In this document: one piece after another, positions 13,001-24,810 of the stretch
Layout: each line of letters begins with the position of its first letter
Numbering within the stretch: position 1 is the first letter of the stretch
Source of the DNA: Siderastrea siderea
Taxonomy: Eukaryota > Cnidaria > Anthozoa > Scleractinia > Rhizangiidae
Direction of reading: 5' to 3'
DNA: 64,000 bases
NCBI GenBank assembly: GCA_964030785.1
Contig: OZ034975.1
Coordinates: 43,733,569-43,797,568, forward strand
Translations under genes and position numbers: made by a program
Notes under the pieces: generated by a model
Database searches by the model: none
Seen by the model: the letters and a program-made list of their open reading frames with translations, nothing else
Told to the model about the DNA's origin: nothing

Positions 13001-14399
13001 TTGAACACTTTTTTGGCAAAGGGGGAGGAGGGGGCAGGAATTTTATGCAAGCCCCGAGCATCAAAAGTTCAAATAAATGCTTAAGAGTCAGGAGGGATGG
13101 ATGTTAAAGTTCTGAATTGTTCCGCACATTACACTAGCCCTTTTCCTCTGTGGCATCCTTGAGGAAATCCTTTGGGTCGGGTTTACTTTGGGTTTTGATT
13201 CACTTCCCGGTTGCAGTTACTCAATGATACATTGTAAATTACCCAAGGGTAAAATTCCTAGTGAACAGTGCAACTGCATCACATATAGTTGTCATACAAG
13301 GGCACCGTGTTACAGAATGGGATATGTTCATTGTTTATGATATCTATATTGACAATATTAAAAAATAAAAGCAGCTTGAGCATCAGTTTCAAAGCAGGCA
13401 AAAAAAAATAACACTAAATAACAAAAAACAAACAGACAAAAACAAAACAAAAATACACTGGCAAACAATCCCCTACGTAGGGGTGTAATGCTTTGACTCA
13501 GGATAAAGTTAACAGTGAGGAAAATTTAGGCACAATGCATTCCCTGGTCATCTTGTGCTTTGATGACAAGTTAAATGGCTTTAAGGGGTTACCAATCCAC
13601 AACACATGAAATAGCTAACTACTATAAGCAAAAATGGCTTACAGCCTGTAAGTATCATAATGGCCAAGGTTGGCCCTCTCCTCCACCTCCTCATTATAAT
13701 ACATTAATTGTCTGTCTCTTTTCTTTCTTCTGTCACAGCGTATACTATCGGGCTCCTGAAACTGTACATTTTGGGCCAAAAATGTTACTGAGGCTTAACG
13801 CAGTGCTTCCTGGTGTGTGGGCACAGTCTCGTTTGGTTTGATCAGTGGCGAGGTATATATGAACTACGTCAGTGTATTCTAAGAAATACAAATAAATCAG
13901 CGAAAGGATTTGCTTTTACTTCATGATTTGTGCCAGACCATGGTGAAACAGTTAGATCTGATAAGGGAATTTGTGTGACACAGGCATGAAATGTATGCAG
14001 TAAGGCCTACTTCCATACAGGGTGTAAGTCACCTATTTGCTGAACTTAGCAGATTTCTTCCATTTTATTTCAAAAATCATTACTGCTGTATGAATATACA
14101 CCTAGCTGATCAGGGCTCAAATAGATACATACACCCTGTATCAGCAATAATTAAGCAGCAAATAGTATTTTTTTCCTTACAATAATTTTATTGTTGGATT
14201 TTATGAAGTAAAGGGTGTAAAATTTTTCCAGAAATTACTTCAAAATTAATAATCTATACATGTAAATTCTCATTGTTTTGACTTCTTTCTCTAGCTCGAA
14301 TCATGTTTCTACGTGTATGAAAGGCAGCATTTTTGCATTTTTCTGCCCAAGTAACTTGTCTACCTACAGTGTAGGTGCCAAAATATTTTGCATCCATTT
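10056..14399. other. Central region of the large element, no supported gene
   Basis: This is where a transposase would be expected between the arms, but only short ORFs with no recognisable domain are present. There is a (TTTG)n run at about 12154-12173, A-rich stretches near 12430 and 13400-13450, and otherwise AT-rich unique-looking sequence. Confidence 0.5.
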
Positions 14400-15460
14400 T
14401 TTCAAGCCACTAGGTTGAGTTGCAGAATTTCTGTTTCATTGATTTGTTGTGGATACATGTACAATAGCGAATTAAGCGGGAGATACATGTAAGATTGTGT
14501 AGAATTTTTTGGATCAAAATTTTGCAAGCCACTTACAGTTATGAGTATATTAGTTGAGATGCAGAATTTCTACATCATGCATTTGTTGTCAGGACAGCAC
14601 TAAATTACAGCTGTAAGCGGAAAAAAGGTTGTACAGATTTTCTGCATCCAAATTTTTGAAGCCACTGATTTGAGATGCAGAATTTCTGTATTATTCATTT
14701 GTTGCAGAAATCGTAGTGAATTAAGTGGAATAAAGGTCATGCAGAATTTCTGCATCCACAGTTTTCAAGCCACTGATACGGATTTGAGATGCAGAATTTC
14801 TGCATCATTCATTTGTTGTAGATAAGGTAGTAAATTAAGCGGAAAATAAGGTCATGCAGAATTTCTGCATCCACATTTTTCAAGCCGCTGATTTGAGATG
14901 CAGAATTTCTGCATCATTCATTTGTTGTAGATAAGGTAGTGAATTAAGCGAAAAAAGGTTATGCAGAATTTCTGCATCCACAGTTTTCAAGCCACCGATA
15001 CGGATTTGAGATGCAGAATTTCTGCGTCATTCATTTGTTGTAGATAAGGTAGTGGATTGAGCGGAAAATAAGGTCATGCAGAATTTCTGCATCCGCAGTT
15101 GTCAAACCACCGATTTGAGATGCAGAATTTCTGCATCATTCATTTGTTGTTAATAAAGTAGTGAATTAAACGGAAAAAGGGTCTTGCAGAATTTCTGCAT
15201 CCACAGTTTTCAAGCCACCGATTTGAGATGCAGAATTTCTGCATCATTCATTTGTTGTAGAATTAAGCGCAAAAAAAGGTCATGCAGAATTTCTGCATCC
15301 ACAGTTTTCAAGCCACCGAATTGAGATGCAGAATTTCTGCATCATCCATTTGTTGTCGGTACAGTAATGAATAACGCGAAAAATAAGGTTGTGCAGAATT
15401 TCTGCATCCAACGTCTTCAAGTCACCCGGCGAAGATACAGAATTTCTGCATCATTCATTT
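14400..15460. repeat. Array of about 17 GATGCAGAATTTCTGCATC palindromes, right arm
   Basis: The same palindrome as in the left arm (central base complemented, as expected for an inverted copy) recurs every 40-70 bases. Linkers carry CATTTGTTGTAG, TTAAGCGGAAAA and TTTTCAAGCCAC. Flanking TTTGGAAAAACGCATTTTAG at 15774-15793 is inverted relative to about 7512-7533. The copies at the 5' end of this array are the most decayed. Confidence 0.9.
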
Positions 15461-15849
15461 GCTTTAGAGTTACTCTTCTAGAGTTTATTTGCAGCTGTAA
15501 GGCCTTTGGATGAGAATACCTTTGCTATGCTGCAATTTTACAGGTCATTTTTTGTCTCCATCCATTTCGCTCAATTTTAACTGTAGATTTTTACGGTAAA
15601 ATTGTGTTCAGAATAAACGTGGTTAACTACAACAACAGTTAAAAAATGTGATTTCGTCGTGTTAACAGGGTATTACTCGAACTAACGGTTTGTTTGCAGT
15701 CGAGTATCGTACATTTCTGGCGGAAATCGCGTTTTATTCCGTGCGAAATTGGGCTTTATGACGGAATTTTGGAGTTTGGAAAAACGCATTTTAGTTTGGA
15801 ACGCGTTAAAAGTAACGAAAGCCAGATGTTCAGTTATGAAATAGTACAT

Positions 15850-17590
15850 CAATAAATTACTGACCTGCAACCATGAGATCACTCCCCTTCTGCATGCCTT
15901 GTCCACGAAAAAATGTTGACGGAAGATAAAATTTTAATCAAACAACGAGATCAATCCTAAACGCCATCAGAAGATGCCGCCTGATCCAAAATTGGACTGC
16001 CGATAAGTATATTCAGTTTCTCCAGTGTACGGCGGCCAAAATGGCTTTTTTGAAAGCCACTGAAGTCAATGATCGATTCAAACAGCATTTCCGATTAAAA
16101 AAACTATCTAACGTAACTTCGATCGTCCGTTGAAAGTGAAATAATATTGCGGTTCCCGTGCTAAAACAACTGCAGCCCGTCCGCCATATTGAAATTTTCA
16201 AGGGTGAAAACCAACACGCATGCTCAGTAGCAATTCTGTGACGCTTTTTACGTAATATCTTTTAACCAATCAGCCGTTTTTGAGCCCTGTCGATCACCCT
16301 GAGATTTCCGAGCATTTCAAGAATGCTTGGAATATTTTCGAAGCTTTTAAGAACAGCGAAAAAACCATTAATTAATGGGAAAAATATATCATGCACGTGA
16401 CCTTCATACCAATAGCTTACGATTTTCAGTGATATGAAAATGTGACAGTTGAACTGTTAATTCTGCATTGATTTTTCTCGTGCGAGGTTTGCATTATCAT
16501 GTTCAACTATAAGGTCATTATTCCGAGGTCACACGATCGTCATCGTTTTATTTCCACAGGTGCATGGAAATGTTTGGCCGCCGGTTCGTTGCGCTAATAT
16601 ACAGTGAATATATACACCTCATTTAAAAAAACCTCAGTTCATATTAATTTGAAGTATCATACCGTAGTGCATGAGTGCTTCAGGAATGTTAAAATCCGAG
16701 AACGTTTTTCCATGTCTAATAAATTCCCACCTTGCAGCTTTCTCTTGTCATATTTGAATGACAACGGTTTTGCAGTTAGGCCTGCATATATTTTTGATCA
16801 ACAAAAGAGCGTAGCTCGGAAGATAAATGAGTACTATAATTTTGTAGAGGTATCCGAGGGCTTATAATGTCTGTAATGTAGGATGTCACAACGTAACCCG
16901 GGAGCAAAAGGATCGAACGAGTTTACACTCATAGCAAGAAAAGGAACAAGTATTTATTTACTTTCACAAGATCTAGTTAGACTTTAAGAGAAAAATTCAG
17001 TAAACGAAAAAAGGAAAATATCAACGATGAGAGTACATATCAGATTTCCTTGAACTTTGCAAAGTTCGTGTACTCCCTCAATAAGTCAACTTTGTACGTT
17101 GCGATAAACCTTGAGTTACAACTTACTTCTCAAAACTATTCAAACATTTTCCTAATTGGTCTTTAGAAGAAGCGGCGGTGTTTCTTTGCCAAGTTCGTAC
17201 AGTAACAGCAAGTGGGGCACTTATTGAGAAAATGCGGTAGTACTAGCTACATAAATTGAAAAGGAACAGCCTTTACGGAAAAAAAATAAATCCTATAGAC
17301 GTTTAACAGCCTGCAAAATCTGTTTTGTTTTGCGTGCAAAATCTGTCACGCAATGCCCAAGAGTAAGTTATCGCGACCGTGACGTGTTATATGGTGAATT
17401 GAATTATTATTCGGGATGCCCACCCCCAGAATTTTACTTATAGACGTCACATCGGTTTGTCGAGAGTTATAATGCAAATCTCGCATGAGTTACAACAACT
17501 TCAATAATTAAATTGAAATATTCAAAATCAAATCTTTGTCGATCTAAAGGACACCAATGTTATTTTTATTTTTATTTTTGTCATTTTGTC
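15850..17590. other. Inner right arm of the large element
   Basis: Contains the inverted counterpart of 2925-3010 (CAGCCGTTTTTGAGCCCTG at 16270-16288; CGTCCGCCAT near 16178) and otherwise AT-rich sequence. No supported gene. Confidence 0.5.
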
Positions 17591-17699
17591 TTCGGGTGAT
17601 CCGCAAAGGTCTTCGGAAAAATTCGGAAATCTTCGTTAATCTTCGGAGGTCCTCGGGACAGTTTATGCGTGAGCGGTCTGACCGCTGACCAGAATTTTT

Positions 17700-17925
17700 G
17701 GTGTTCAAGAGTGTTCCTGGCTGTATTGAGGGTATTCCGGGGCATTATGGGATGTTCGGGGGTATTATGGGATGTTCCAGGGGTGATCCGGGGTTGTTCC
17801 GGGCTGTTCCGGGCTGTTCCGGGGGTGTTCCGGGGGTGTTCCGGGGTGTTCCGGGGGTGTTCCGGGATGTTCCGGGGTGTTCCGGGGTGTTCCGGGGTGT
17901 TCCGGGTGTGTTCCGGGTTTTACAG
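17700..17925. repeat. CCGGGGTGTT minisatellite, right copy
   Basis: Complement of the CCGGAACACC array at 2636-2828, with the same flank (GTCTGACCGCTGACC at 17669-17683). Its low-complexity ORFs are by-products of the repeat. Confidence 0.9.
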
Positions 17926-18365
17926 ACACCCGTCTTTTTTTAAATTTGAACAAGCTAGCTTTTTACACGTTTGTTCAAGCGTGAAAAATGCACGTTTTGA
18001 CAGCTCCGCACGTGCAAATTGTTGCATCAAAATCAATTTTGAGCAAAGACTGACACTTTTGTTCAGTTGCCAATGCTAAGCCTTTTCACGTTTTCAGATT
18101 TAAGTTTTAATTTGTATTTGTACGACGCAACAAAACGGATACCCACGATTATGAGCCAATGAGCGAAGTGACAAACGCGAAATATTGTCTATACAAACTT
18201 GTACGAACGACTCGGTTATCTTATTTACGGCGTCTAGTTCACGTGCGCTAATTTCAAACGGTTCGATAAACTCCGCCCCTCAATCAAAAAAGTGTCGAAA
18301 AAGTGTCAGAAAAGTGTCAAAAATCTTGGTCTAGTGGAAACGGTAGCGCGCTCCGCGCTGTAAAG

Positions 18366-18636
18366 TCGGGATATTTCAAAATTATATTATTAAAAAACGT
18401 TTTCAATCGAAGTGGAAGTGAAGCGATGACAGCACGCCGCTACTCCTAGTGTCGACAATCAACGGCGAACTCAAAATCCTTCGAAATCGCTTTAAATATC
18501 ATTTCTGAGGAAAAGGACGACAACACACCACAGGTGAGTTAATTTAACGTTTATTTAACATTGATTCATTCATATATTTAGCGATACGTCGCGATAGCAT
18601 GAAACTGACGGTAAATCCCGTACATTTACTATAAAC
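18366..18636. other. Continuation of the interrupted receptor 5' flank
   Basis: GAAGTGGAAGTGAAGCG and ATGACAGCACGCC at about 18411-18440 match 24770-24800 upstream of copy A. This is the far side of the sequence broken by the 16.7-kb insertion. No exon is identified. Confidence 0.45.
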
Positions 18637-18955
18637 CTTGTACCAGAATAGTTTAAAGCATATCGCATTCTTTTTTACACTTTTTTAAGAGCTATAGATG
18701 TAATTTGTTATCTGTATTAACCCCAAAGACAATTTCTCATGGGAGCCCGAGAAAATAAATTTCAGATTTCACAAAATGAAATCTTGTGCATAAAATTTTA
18801 CCTGTGTTTGCACAATTCCTGTGAAATTTGAAATTTAGTTTCTCGGGCTCCTATAAGAAATTGTCTTTGGTGTTATTACAGATAACTAATTACGTCTATA
18901 GCTCTTAAAAAGTGTAAAAAAGAATGCGATGTACTTTAAATTATTCTGGTACAAG
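18637..18955. mobile_element. 319-bp near-complete palindromic MITE
   Basis: CTTGTACCAGAATAGTTTAA at the left is matched by the complement at the right end. The arms stay complementary almost to the centre (TCTCGGGCTCC opposite GGAGCCCGAGA), so the single strand would fold into one long hairpin. Confidence 0.85.
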
Positions 18956-19283
18956 ATTTTTGTCCACTGATTACTCAATTTCCTGATGGATTCCGTCTTA
19001 ATTCCTATGCCCAGGGCTGGTAACGAAAAGTTACAACTGAAACATTACACTCTTTTATTTGAATTAATACAAAGGCTTACATCATTCCACAATTTATTAT
19101 CCATCATCACTAAGGTAATAATTAACACACTTAACTGCTTTTCAACAAACCCTACTATGTACAAAATCCTTCACTGATTGCCTTCCCTATGTAGCCAGAA
19201 TTTTATTACCCTGCAGACAAACCATTTACAACCAAAAAGTAAATTTCCTCTTAGCTACATGTACTCTACAGCAGGCCATGACT

Positions 19284-19584
19284 TCATAGCTCTGACGTTA
19301 TCATGAAGTCTTCATTATTATCATCATTGTCTTCTGGGAAGCCATAATCAAGGCAACTAAAGTCTCTATTAACATATTCATTACCTGACTCTTGTGTTTC
19401 TCCCTACGGTTTTTGTCAACAATACTATTTTCGACAAAGGTGTTTCCATTGTCAAAATTATTTGTTTGTCTTTGAGAAAGTAACTTCCTAACAGTCACGA
19501 TCAAAGCTATAATTATTATTACGCCAAACAAAACTGAAATTGTTATCAAGGCATCCATGATCCGGCTGTGATCTGCACTGCATT
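19284..19584 (-). pseudogene. Copy A membrane-span and tail exon, frameshifted
   Basis: The acceptor CTTCTCAG precedes a phase-1 start encoding CSADHSRIMDALITISVLFG, then a hydrophobic span. Relative to B about 7 bases are missing near 19380, so the running frame ends in MKTS at 19301. The B-like tail continues in the shifted frame to a stop at 19284-19286. In that frame the ITIM-like motif has Pro at the last position (LDYGFP). Confidence 0.8.
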
Positions 19585-19640
19585 CTGAGAAGGAGAAGAA
19601 AAAGACACAAAAAAACGAAGTAAAAAAATTATAAAAGTTA

Positions 19641-20154
19641 CGGTATTTGCTAGATTAAACGTTGGGCCTCACATAAATACCGGCCTCAAATAAACACCGG
19701 GTGCACACGATCAATAAACGCCCCCTACGTTTACTTGAGGTGCCGGCATTTTTTTGAGGTCCAGAATTTTTTTAAAAACTAAACTGGTTCTCACTGAAAT
19801 TAATTATAGCAATTTTAAAAAGGTTCATAAAACACTACTTTTCTTCACTTCAATTTAATTTGCTGATTTCCAACTGAAGGAAGTTGGCTAATGTACTCTA
19901 GCACCCAATTGTACTGCCTTGTTTGAATTTTATTGACTGCAGACACAATCATTGACATTTTATTCCTGTTTGATTTATGTTACACTTTACTTTGCTATGA
20001 TTTTAGTGAACTTGAAGTATAGTGACCAAAAACACAAGGCTATCAAAAATGATGAAAATAGCCTTTTATAATAAATGCCAGACGCCAAATAAACGCCGGG
20101 TCTATGAGGTCTAGTTTTAAATAAACACCCCCACTGTTTAATCAAGAAAATATG
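19641..20154. mobile_element. Inverted-repeat element with AAATAAACGCC motifs, insertion in copy A intron
   Basis: The left end ACGGTATTTGCTAGATTAAA is roughly complementary to the right end (TTTAATCAAGAAAATATGG). The interior carries CCGGCCTCAAATAAACACCG and its relatives near both ends. The segment is absent from the corresponding place next to the B exon (about 33640). Confidence 0.6.
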
Positions 20155-20645
20155 GAATTAGAAATGTTTCATATCCTGGATTTCTCTCAGTCTGGAAATT
20201 CAAGAAAGAGATTTAGGCATGTTTCACTTTACGCTGTACAGCTTATAAGGGCCAATCAAAACATACCAGTATTGGAGGGATTTTATAAAGTCGTATCACA
20301 TTTTATTAAATTCACATTCTCAATTATGGAATTCCGCGCTTTCTATTGCTGCAAACAGGATATGAGCAAATATACCCTGCTTTTTGCCTTTTAAGGAAAT
20401 TGGATGCCATGGTAAGTACTGAGGCGTTCATACTCTGTAAATCAAAAGCTTTGTCCAAAACTACATGGCCAGAATCGAGCAATGATCTGACACCAAAGTT
20501 GAGAAATAATTTAATAAAACAACAATTATAATTGTTATTTCACTTGCACTTGTTGGACTTAAGGTGATCAATTATAACCAACTCGATGCTATGCACCTCA
20601 CTGGTTATTTTCCCCTCACATCCAACATGTGCTCATGGAATATTT

Positions 20646-21617
20646 CCCGGGGTATCCAATCGATGAAATCGATAATCGATCACAATCAATATCAATCGAT
20701 ATCAATTAATCGATTGATATTGATTATCGATGTCCAATCGATGAAGCAAATCTATGTGACCTTTTATCGATTGCCATCGATTTCCAATAGCAATCGATAG
20801 CGTAATTGATATCGATTGGTATCGATTGGTTGCGAATTTTTTTCCTATTTCGCAGTCTACGAGCCGACGGAAAAGGCACTTCATATCACATCTTTTCACG
20901 AACAGATTGTCAACAGATTTTATTTCATTCCGCGGAACGTTCTCAGAAGAATAAAACCTATTTTCTTAGTCTATCTCTCTCTTCTGTCGCTTTATAGATC
21001 TTAAGCAAACACGACGTAGACAGCTAACGAGGACGTCTCAAAATAAAAGCTCGAATTAACAAAACAATGACTCTGCACGTGCGCCATACCTGTTGGTACA
21101 TTTCTTTGTCGTTCCTTGCACAGCCATAACGTGAAAAGACCAAATTAAAATATTTGTGTAGAACGTGAACACACGGCGGTAGATTTTCCTTTTCCCCCTT
21201 TTCACCTTCCGGATACATAGTCCAGCCACATTAGACAAATTGAACGAGTTGAAGTTATGGTGAATTGAGAAGCTTCAAAGATTGGGAACTCATTTTTAAA
21301 CTGACGTTTTACTTAGTCGCGTTGTCATTGTGATTGCTTAATTTGCAAAACGGAAACTCGCAGTGGTGTCACGAAAAATTCTGGTAACTCAAGTTTTATC
21401 GAGTGGCAAACAATAAACTTGCCAACAACAGCATTATAAGAAACTGGGAGCTACTTGTTTTGCCAAACGATGACAATCGATTTACGATTCATGTGACTGC
21501 CGTTTAGGTCATCGATTAGCTGATACCAATCGATATCAATAAACTAATTTTATCAATTGATATTGTTTGATCGATTGCCCTATCGATCATCGATTTCCAT
21601 CAATTGGATACCCCGGG
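20646..21617. mobile_element. 972-bp element with CCCGGGGTATCCAAT termini and 7-bp target duplication
   Basis: It starts CCCGGGGTATCCAATCGATG and ends with the near complement (ATTGGATACCCCGGG), flanked by AATATTT on both sides (20639-20645 and 21618-21624). Within about 190 bases of the left end ATCGAT/AATCGATA words dominate; a shorter such stretch lies at the right end (about 21520-21600). Confidence 0.85.
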
Positions 21618-22692
21618 AATATTTGCTAAGTATTTCAAAGCATTCCTATAGAATGGACAATAGGATAATGGCATTCCACTTCTGCAATTTTTTGTAGCTT
21701 ACTGTACTTAATTAAGTTGAAATATCTTGCAGTATTAAGAGATCTTTGGGAATAATTGATTCTTAGAAAGCAATTGGAACATTTGTTTGGTAATCTTCAA
21801 ACAATGTAAATAATTGATTGGAAATGTTGGTATGCAGTTTTAGAAACTTTATTATATGTACTTGTCATTGAATTAACTGACAGCTGGTTAAAAAATCATC
21901 TATTTTGTCTGGCCTTAAAGGGGCTCTGGTCACATATTTTAAGATTATTTTAAATAGCTAAATTATCAACTGAAGATAAACCGCAATCAAAGGAAAATAA
22001 AAAATAACGGCTCAGCCTTGTTTGAAATTGTTCCACAAGTTTTCTGGAACAATAATCTAGGGTGTTTGGCTGCTGATCGCTAGGATGGAAATGGATTGCA
22101 ATTTGAAAACGTCTGCAGGCTAATGCTTTCAAGTTTCTTCCTTGTTTCTCGGATAAATCCCCCAAAACTGATTATGGTTTGTTCTCCCTTTGAGAAAATC
22201 TTTTGATTTCTTTTTCTTGATGTTCTAGGACCATTTTTTACCCAAAAACTTGAAAAAGGTCCTGTCATGATGTACCCTAGCCCCTTTTATATTTCGGTTT
22301 AGTATGTAGTAACCAGTGGATAGTGTTTTTTGCGCACTCTGATTGCTACTTAAACTCGGGATATTATCTGCTATTCACCCTACTGGAATTGTTCTGTATT
22401 TCGCAGGCACGTTTCCCCTCATTTCTCAGAAAAAGGATTATTTGGTGCTGGCTATCCACTGGTTTGGTGTATACTAAAACAATTATTCACCTCAGTGTCG
22501 GTGAAGATTGGTAGATATTTAATTATAACCGCACCGCTTCACTACTCGGCAAATATCCACCACTATTCACCTCCACTTTGATGAATAATTGTTATTGTAT
22601 GAGTAATTAAATATAACACCAGCAGCTCTGATTCGTGATCACATATTAACTAAATGTAGAAAATAGGAAGTGTTGATGTAAAATTCCTTTAC

Positions 22693-22764
22693 CTGGACAT
22701 GTATTGGTGACTGTCCATGTGCTATTTATGGTTTCTGGGCATCTAAGCTTTTCTTCTTTTTCAA
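22693..22764 (-). pseudogene. Copy A cysteine mini-exon (intact reading)
   Basis: 72 bases between TTTCTTTCAG and GTAAAG, phase 1 at both ends, encoding EKEEKLRCPETINST then WTVTNTCP. This exon has no lesion of its own. Its B homologue is at 46190-46261. Confidence 0.75.
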
Positions 22765-23134
22765 CTGAAAGAAAAAGGAATAAACCATTCCAAACTGTTA
22801 GTATGAGTGAAAAAAATCTTGATCAAAAATGGTACAACAGACAAACACCTGCAGTTAATGTTAAATGTTACATTTATTAAGACAGTAACTGTATTATGTA
22901 AGGAACATTTTAAAATAAACTTGACTTGACTTCACTTGACAGTTGAAAACACTTTTAGAAGACTCATAGTATTTAAAAAGTCACTCAGACTGAAAGTAAT
23001 TTAAAAAGACAGCTACCAGCATACACGTCACTGCCCTTCATTTCACTCACTTACTCTGCTAACTGAACTGATGTGGCATTCCACGAACTGTAAGCTGAAA
23101 GAAGTAGCCTTGTAATAAGACAACGGCTTTTCAC

Positions 23135-23497
23135 CTTTTTGTTCCTCAAAGAGAAGCTCAATTGAAATTGATTCCACTTTCAGGCTGCCATTTGTCACAA
23201 ACGTCTTCACATCACACCTAAACAATTCAGTGCCATTGGCTGTCATATTCCAATTCCCCAAATCCAGGATACCTCTCGTGTCGAGCTTGTAAATTGATTC
23301 ATATTCAGTGTTGATCTGGATCTTCCATTGCCCTTCAATTCTGTCCATTGAGTCCAGCAAGCCAGTCCCATTTCCGATCATTTGATTGACATATTTCTGT
23401 ACACTTGAACCGTCCTGCATTATGAAATGTCTTTGGATCCACAATCTTCTGTATTAGTGGGCAGGAAATCCTGTTCGGTTCAACATGGTTGAATGTA
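23135..23497 (-). pseudogene. Copy A Ig-domain exon with 10-bp deletion and 4-bp insertion
   Basis: The acceptor CCGTTAG and the AAAAG/GTGAAA donor match gene B. Downstream of the insertion the reading frame is the B frame (MDRIEGQWKIQINTEYESIY, then DVKTFVTNGSLKVESISIEL). Between the two indels it is shifted and hits TAA. Two codons (WN) are inserted at LDLGNWNM relative to B. Confidence 0.8.
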
Positions 23498-24339
23498 CAA
23501 TCCCTAACGGAAACAAATATATTAAAATTCTTTTTAATTAGTTTTGGTCAAAACATGCCTTTATTTATGTATTTATTTAAATCAGTGGTGTTATTACCAC
23601 ATGTAAGGAATCAAAACATAAAACCAGGCAAGTTGACTTGTGTAAATAAGGAAAACTCGAGTTAAATTGTTATAGAGATGACAGATTCGTATACTTGTTT
23701 ACAAATCAGCAATGTCACTGCTGAAGTATTAATTCTCGTTATGTGAAAGTAATAAAAGTAACGAATGATGTATCTATTAAGTTTAAATTTGGGAGAGCCA
23801 TCCATCACTCACACGACAGAATGAAACCATTCGTGAACTTGTACTGAAAGTGGTGGAAGTGAAAGTTTTCGTGACTCACCTCATGTTTGTAAACACAAAA
23901 AGTTGCAATTTTAAAAGGGACTTAACGACGAAGAATGCTTTAGTTTACGCTAAAGCCAACATTTTGGCGTTCGAACACGATACATAAGTACATAAAGTAC
24001 ATTGTAATTATGTCATTCAAGATAAACGTCCGAACAAATTTTTTAAGCAACTCTAAAGAGATGCACATACACGTGAATCAATTTATCGCGTGACTGATGA
24101 AGTGCTCTTTCGTCGACTTTCTTCACTAAGCGTGTCCGTCGGTACTAACAAGCGAGAAAATTAATAAATGCTGCACATTCAAACACTGTTGTGTATTTGA
24201 AATAAACACGTTGTCAAATACCAGAGTATTGATTTCACCAGAGTGTCACTCAAAGAATTAAATTCATTTATGGAATATGCAAATATTGATATTCAACGGC
24301 GTCACGCGAAGATTTGATTTCAATGAAATCACTGGATAA

Positions 24340-24810
24340 ATATTGGTTTTCGCGTAATCGCAAGTGATAAAGAAAACCATTTCTTCCGTCGATTAATATT
24401 TTGATGATTATTCTTAGCACCCTTAATCACTCCATTCTGTAGATTCTGCTTGTTATGAAGTAGTGCATAACGTCGCATGATGAAGAGATGAATTGAGACC
24501 TTTCGAGATGCCAGTGGTGGTTTTTAACGAAACACGCGACAAATACATATTACTGAAGTATAGATTAATATTTTTCACGGTAAAGCTCTAATCTTCCTGC
24601 TGTACTCAGATATGTGCACATTTTCGTATTTAAGGAGCAGTAATTTTACTTGAAGGAATATTAAATTAAATTGCTCCATGCAAATGTGCAAGTTTTTGAC
24701 TAAGCAGAATATTCATATTCCCGCTCATTGAGTAAAATATAATCATAGCAGTCGTCAACAAAAACGAAGTGGAAGTATTTAAGCGATGACAGCACGCCTC
24801 TACAGAAACT
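24340..24810 (-). other. 5' flank of copy A, repeated at 1000-1480 plus 18410-18445
   Basis: It lies about 400-850 bases upstream of the copy A signal exon and shares many 12-20-base runs with the interrupted block at the left of the window. It probably holds the ancestral promoter of the family, but no specific element (TATA, initiator) is convincing. 23512-23900 (intron) and 24811-25057 show nothing else. Confidence 0.45.

Larger units (their letters stand above)
1697..18363. mobile_element. 16.7-kb inverted-repeat structure (giant or composite DNA transposon)
   Basis: The two ends are inverted copies: TTACAGCGCGAAGCGTGC at 1697 against the complement of the sequence ending at 18363. The match runs on through CTACCGTTTCCACTAGACC and several GACACTTTT repeats. 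Further inward, four blocks recur in mirror order: a CCGGAACA minisatellite (2636-2828 and 17700-17925), a flank containing GGTCAGCGGTCAGAC, a block with CAGGGCTCAAAAACGGCTG (about 2925-3010 and 16190-16300), and the palindrome arrays with their outer flank (7081-8640 and 14400-15850). The simplest reading is one element with long, imperfect, indel-rich inverted arms. Two opposite insertions of one family is the alternative. No intact transposase is visible and no clean target duplication was found. Confidence 0.6.
19284..23962 (-). pseudogene. Receptor copy A: decayed IgSF membrane receptor gene (paralogue of gene B)
   Basis: The exon order matches gene B at much tighter spacing: signal-peptide remnant (23930-23962), Ig exon (23135-23497), mini-exon (22693-22764) and membrane/tail exon (19284-19584). 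Lesions are visible directly. The signal exon reads MLALA then stop, and its donor GGTAAGT has become CGTTAAGT. The Ig exon lacks 10 bases present in B near 23480 and has 4 extra bases at 23350-23353, which puts a stop in frame. The Trp of the WFKCT motif is Arg. The tail exon carries a frameshift, after which the other frame keeps the B-like ending (LDYGF then TSEL stop). The mini-exon and most splice sites are intact. Introns, 3' flank and upstream flank also align with B, so this is a segmental duplicate rather than a processed copy. It could instead be a divergent allele misassembled in tandem, or one carrying sequencing errors. Confidence 0.8.

Noticed and set aside
7700..15460. Heat-shock element array
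   Set aside because: The palindrome has GAA and TTC separated by one base rather than two, and lacks the third repeat of a heat-shock element.
1697..18363. Polinton/Maverick element
   Set aside because: Size is right, but there is no DNA polymerase, integrase, ATPase or capsid-like ORF anywhere inside.
23055..23135. Longer Ig exon in copy A ending at AGA/GTAAGT
   Set aside because: That donor would be phase 0 and incompatible with the phase-1 mini-exon. It is lost in gene B, whereas AAAAG/GTGAAA keeps phase in both and matches gene C.
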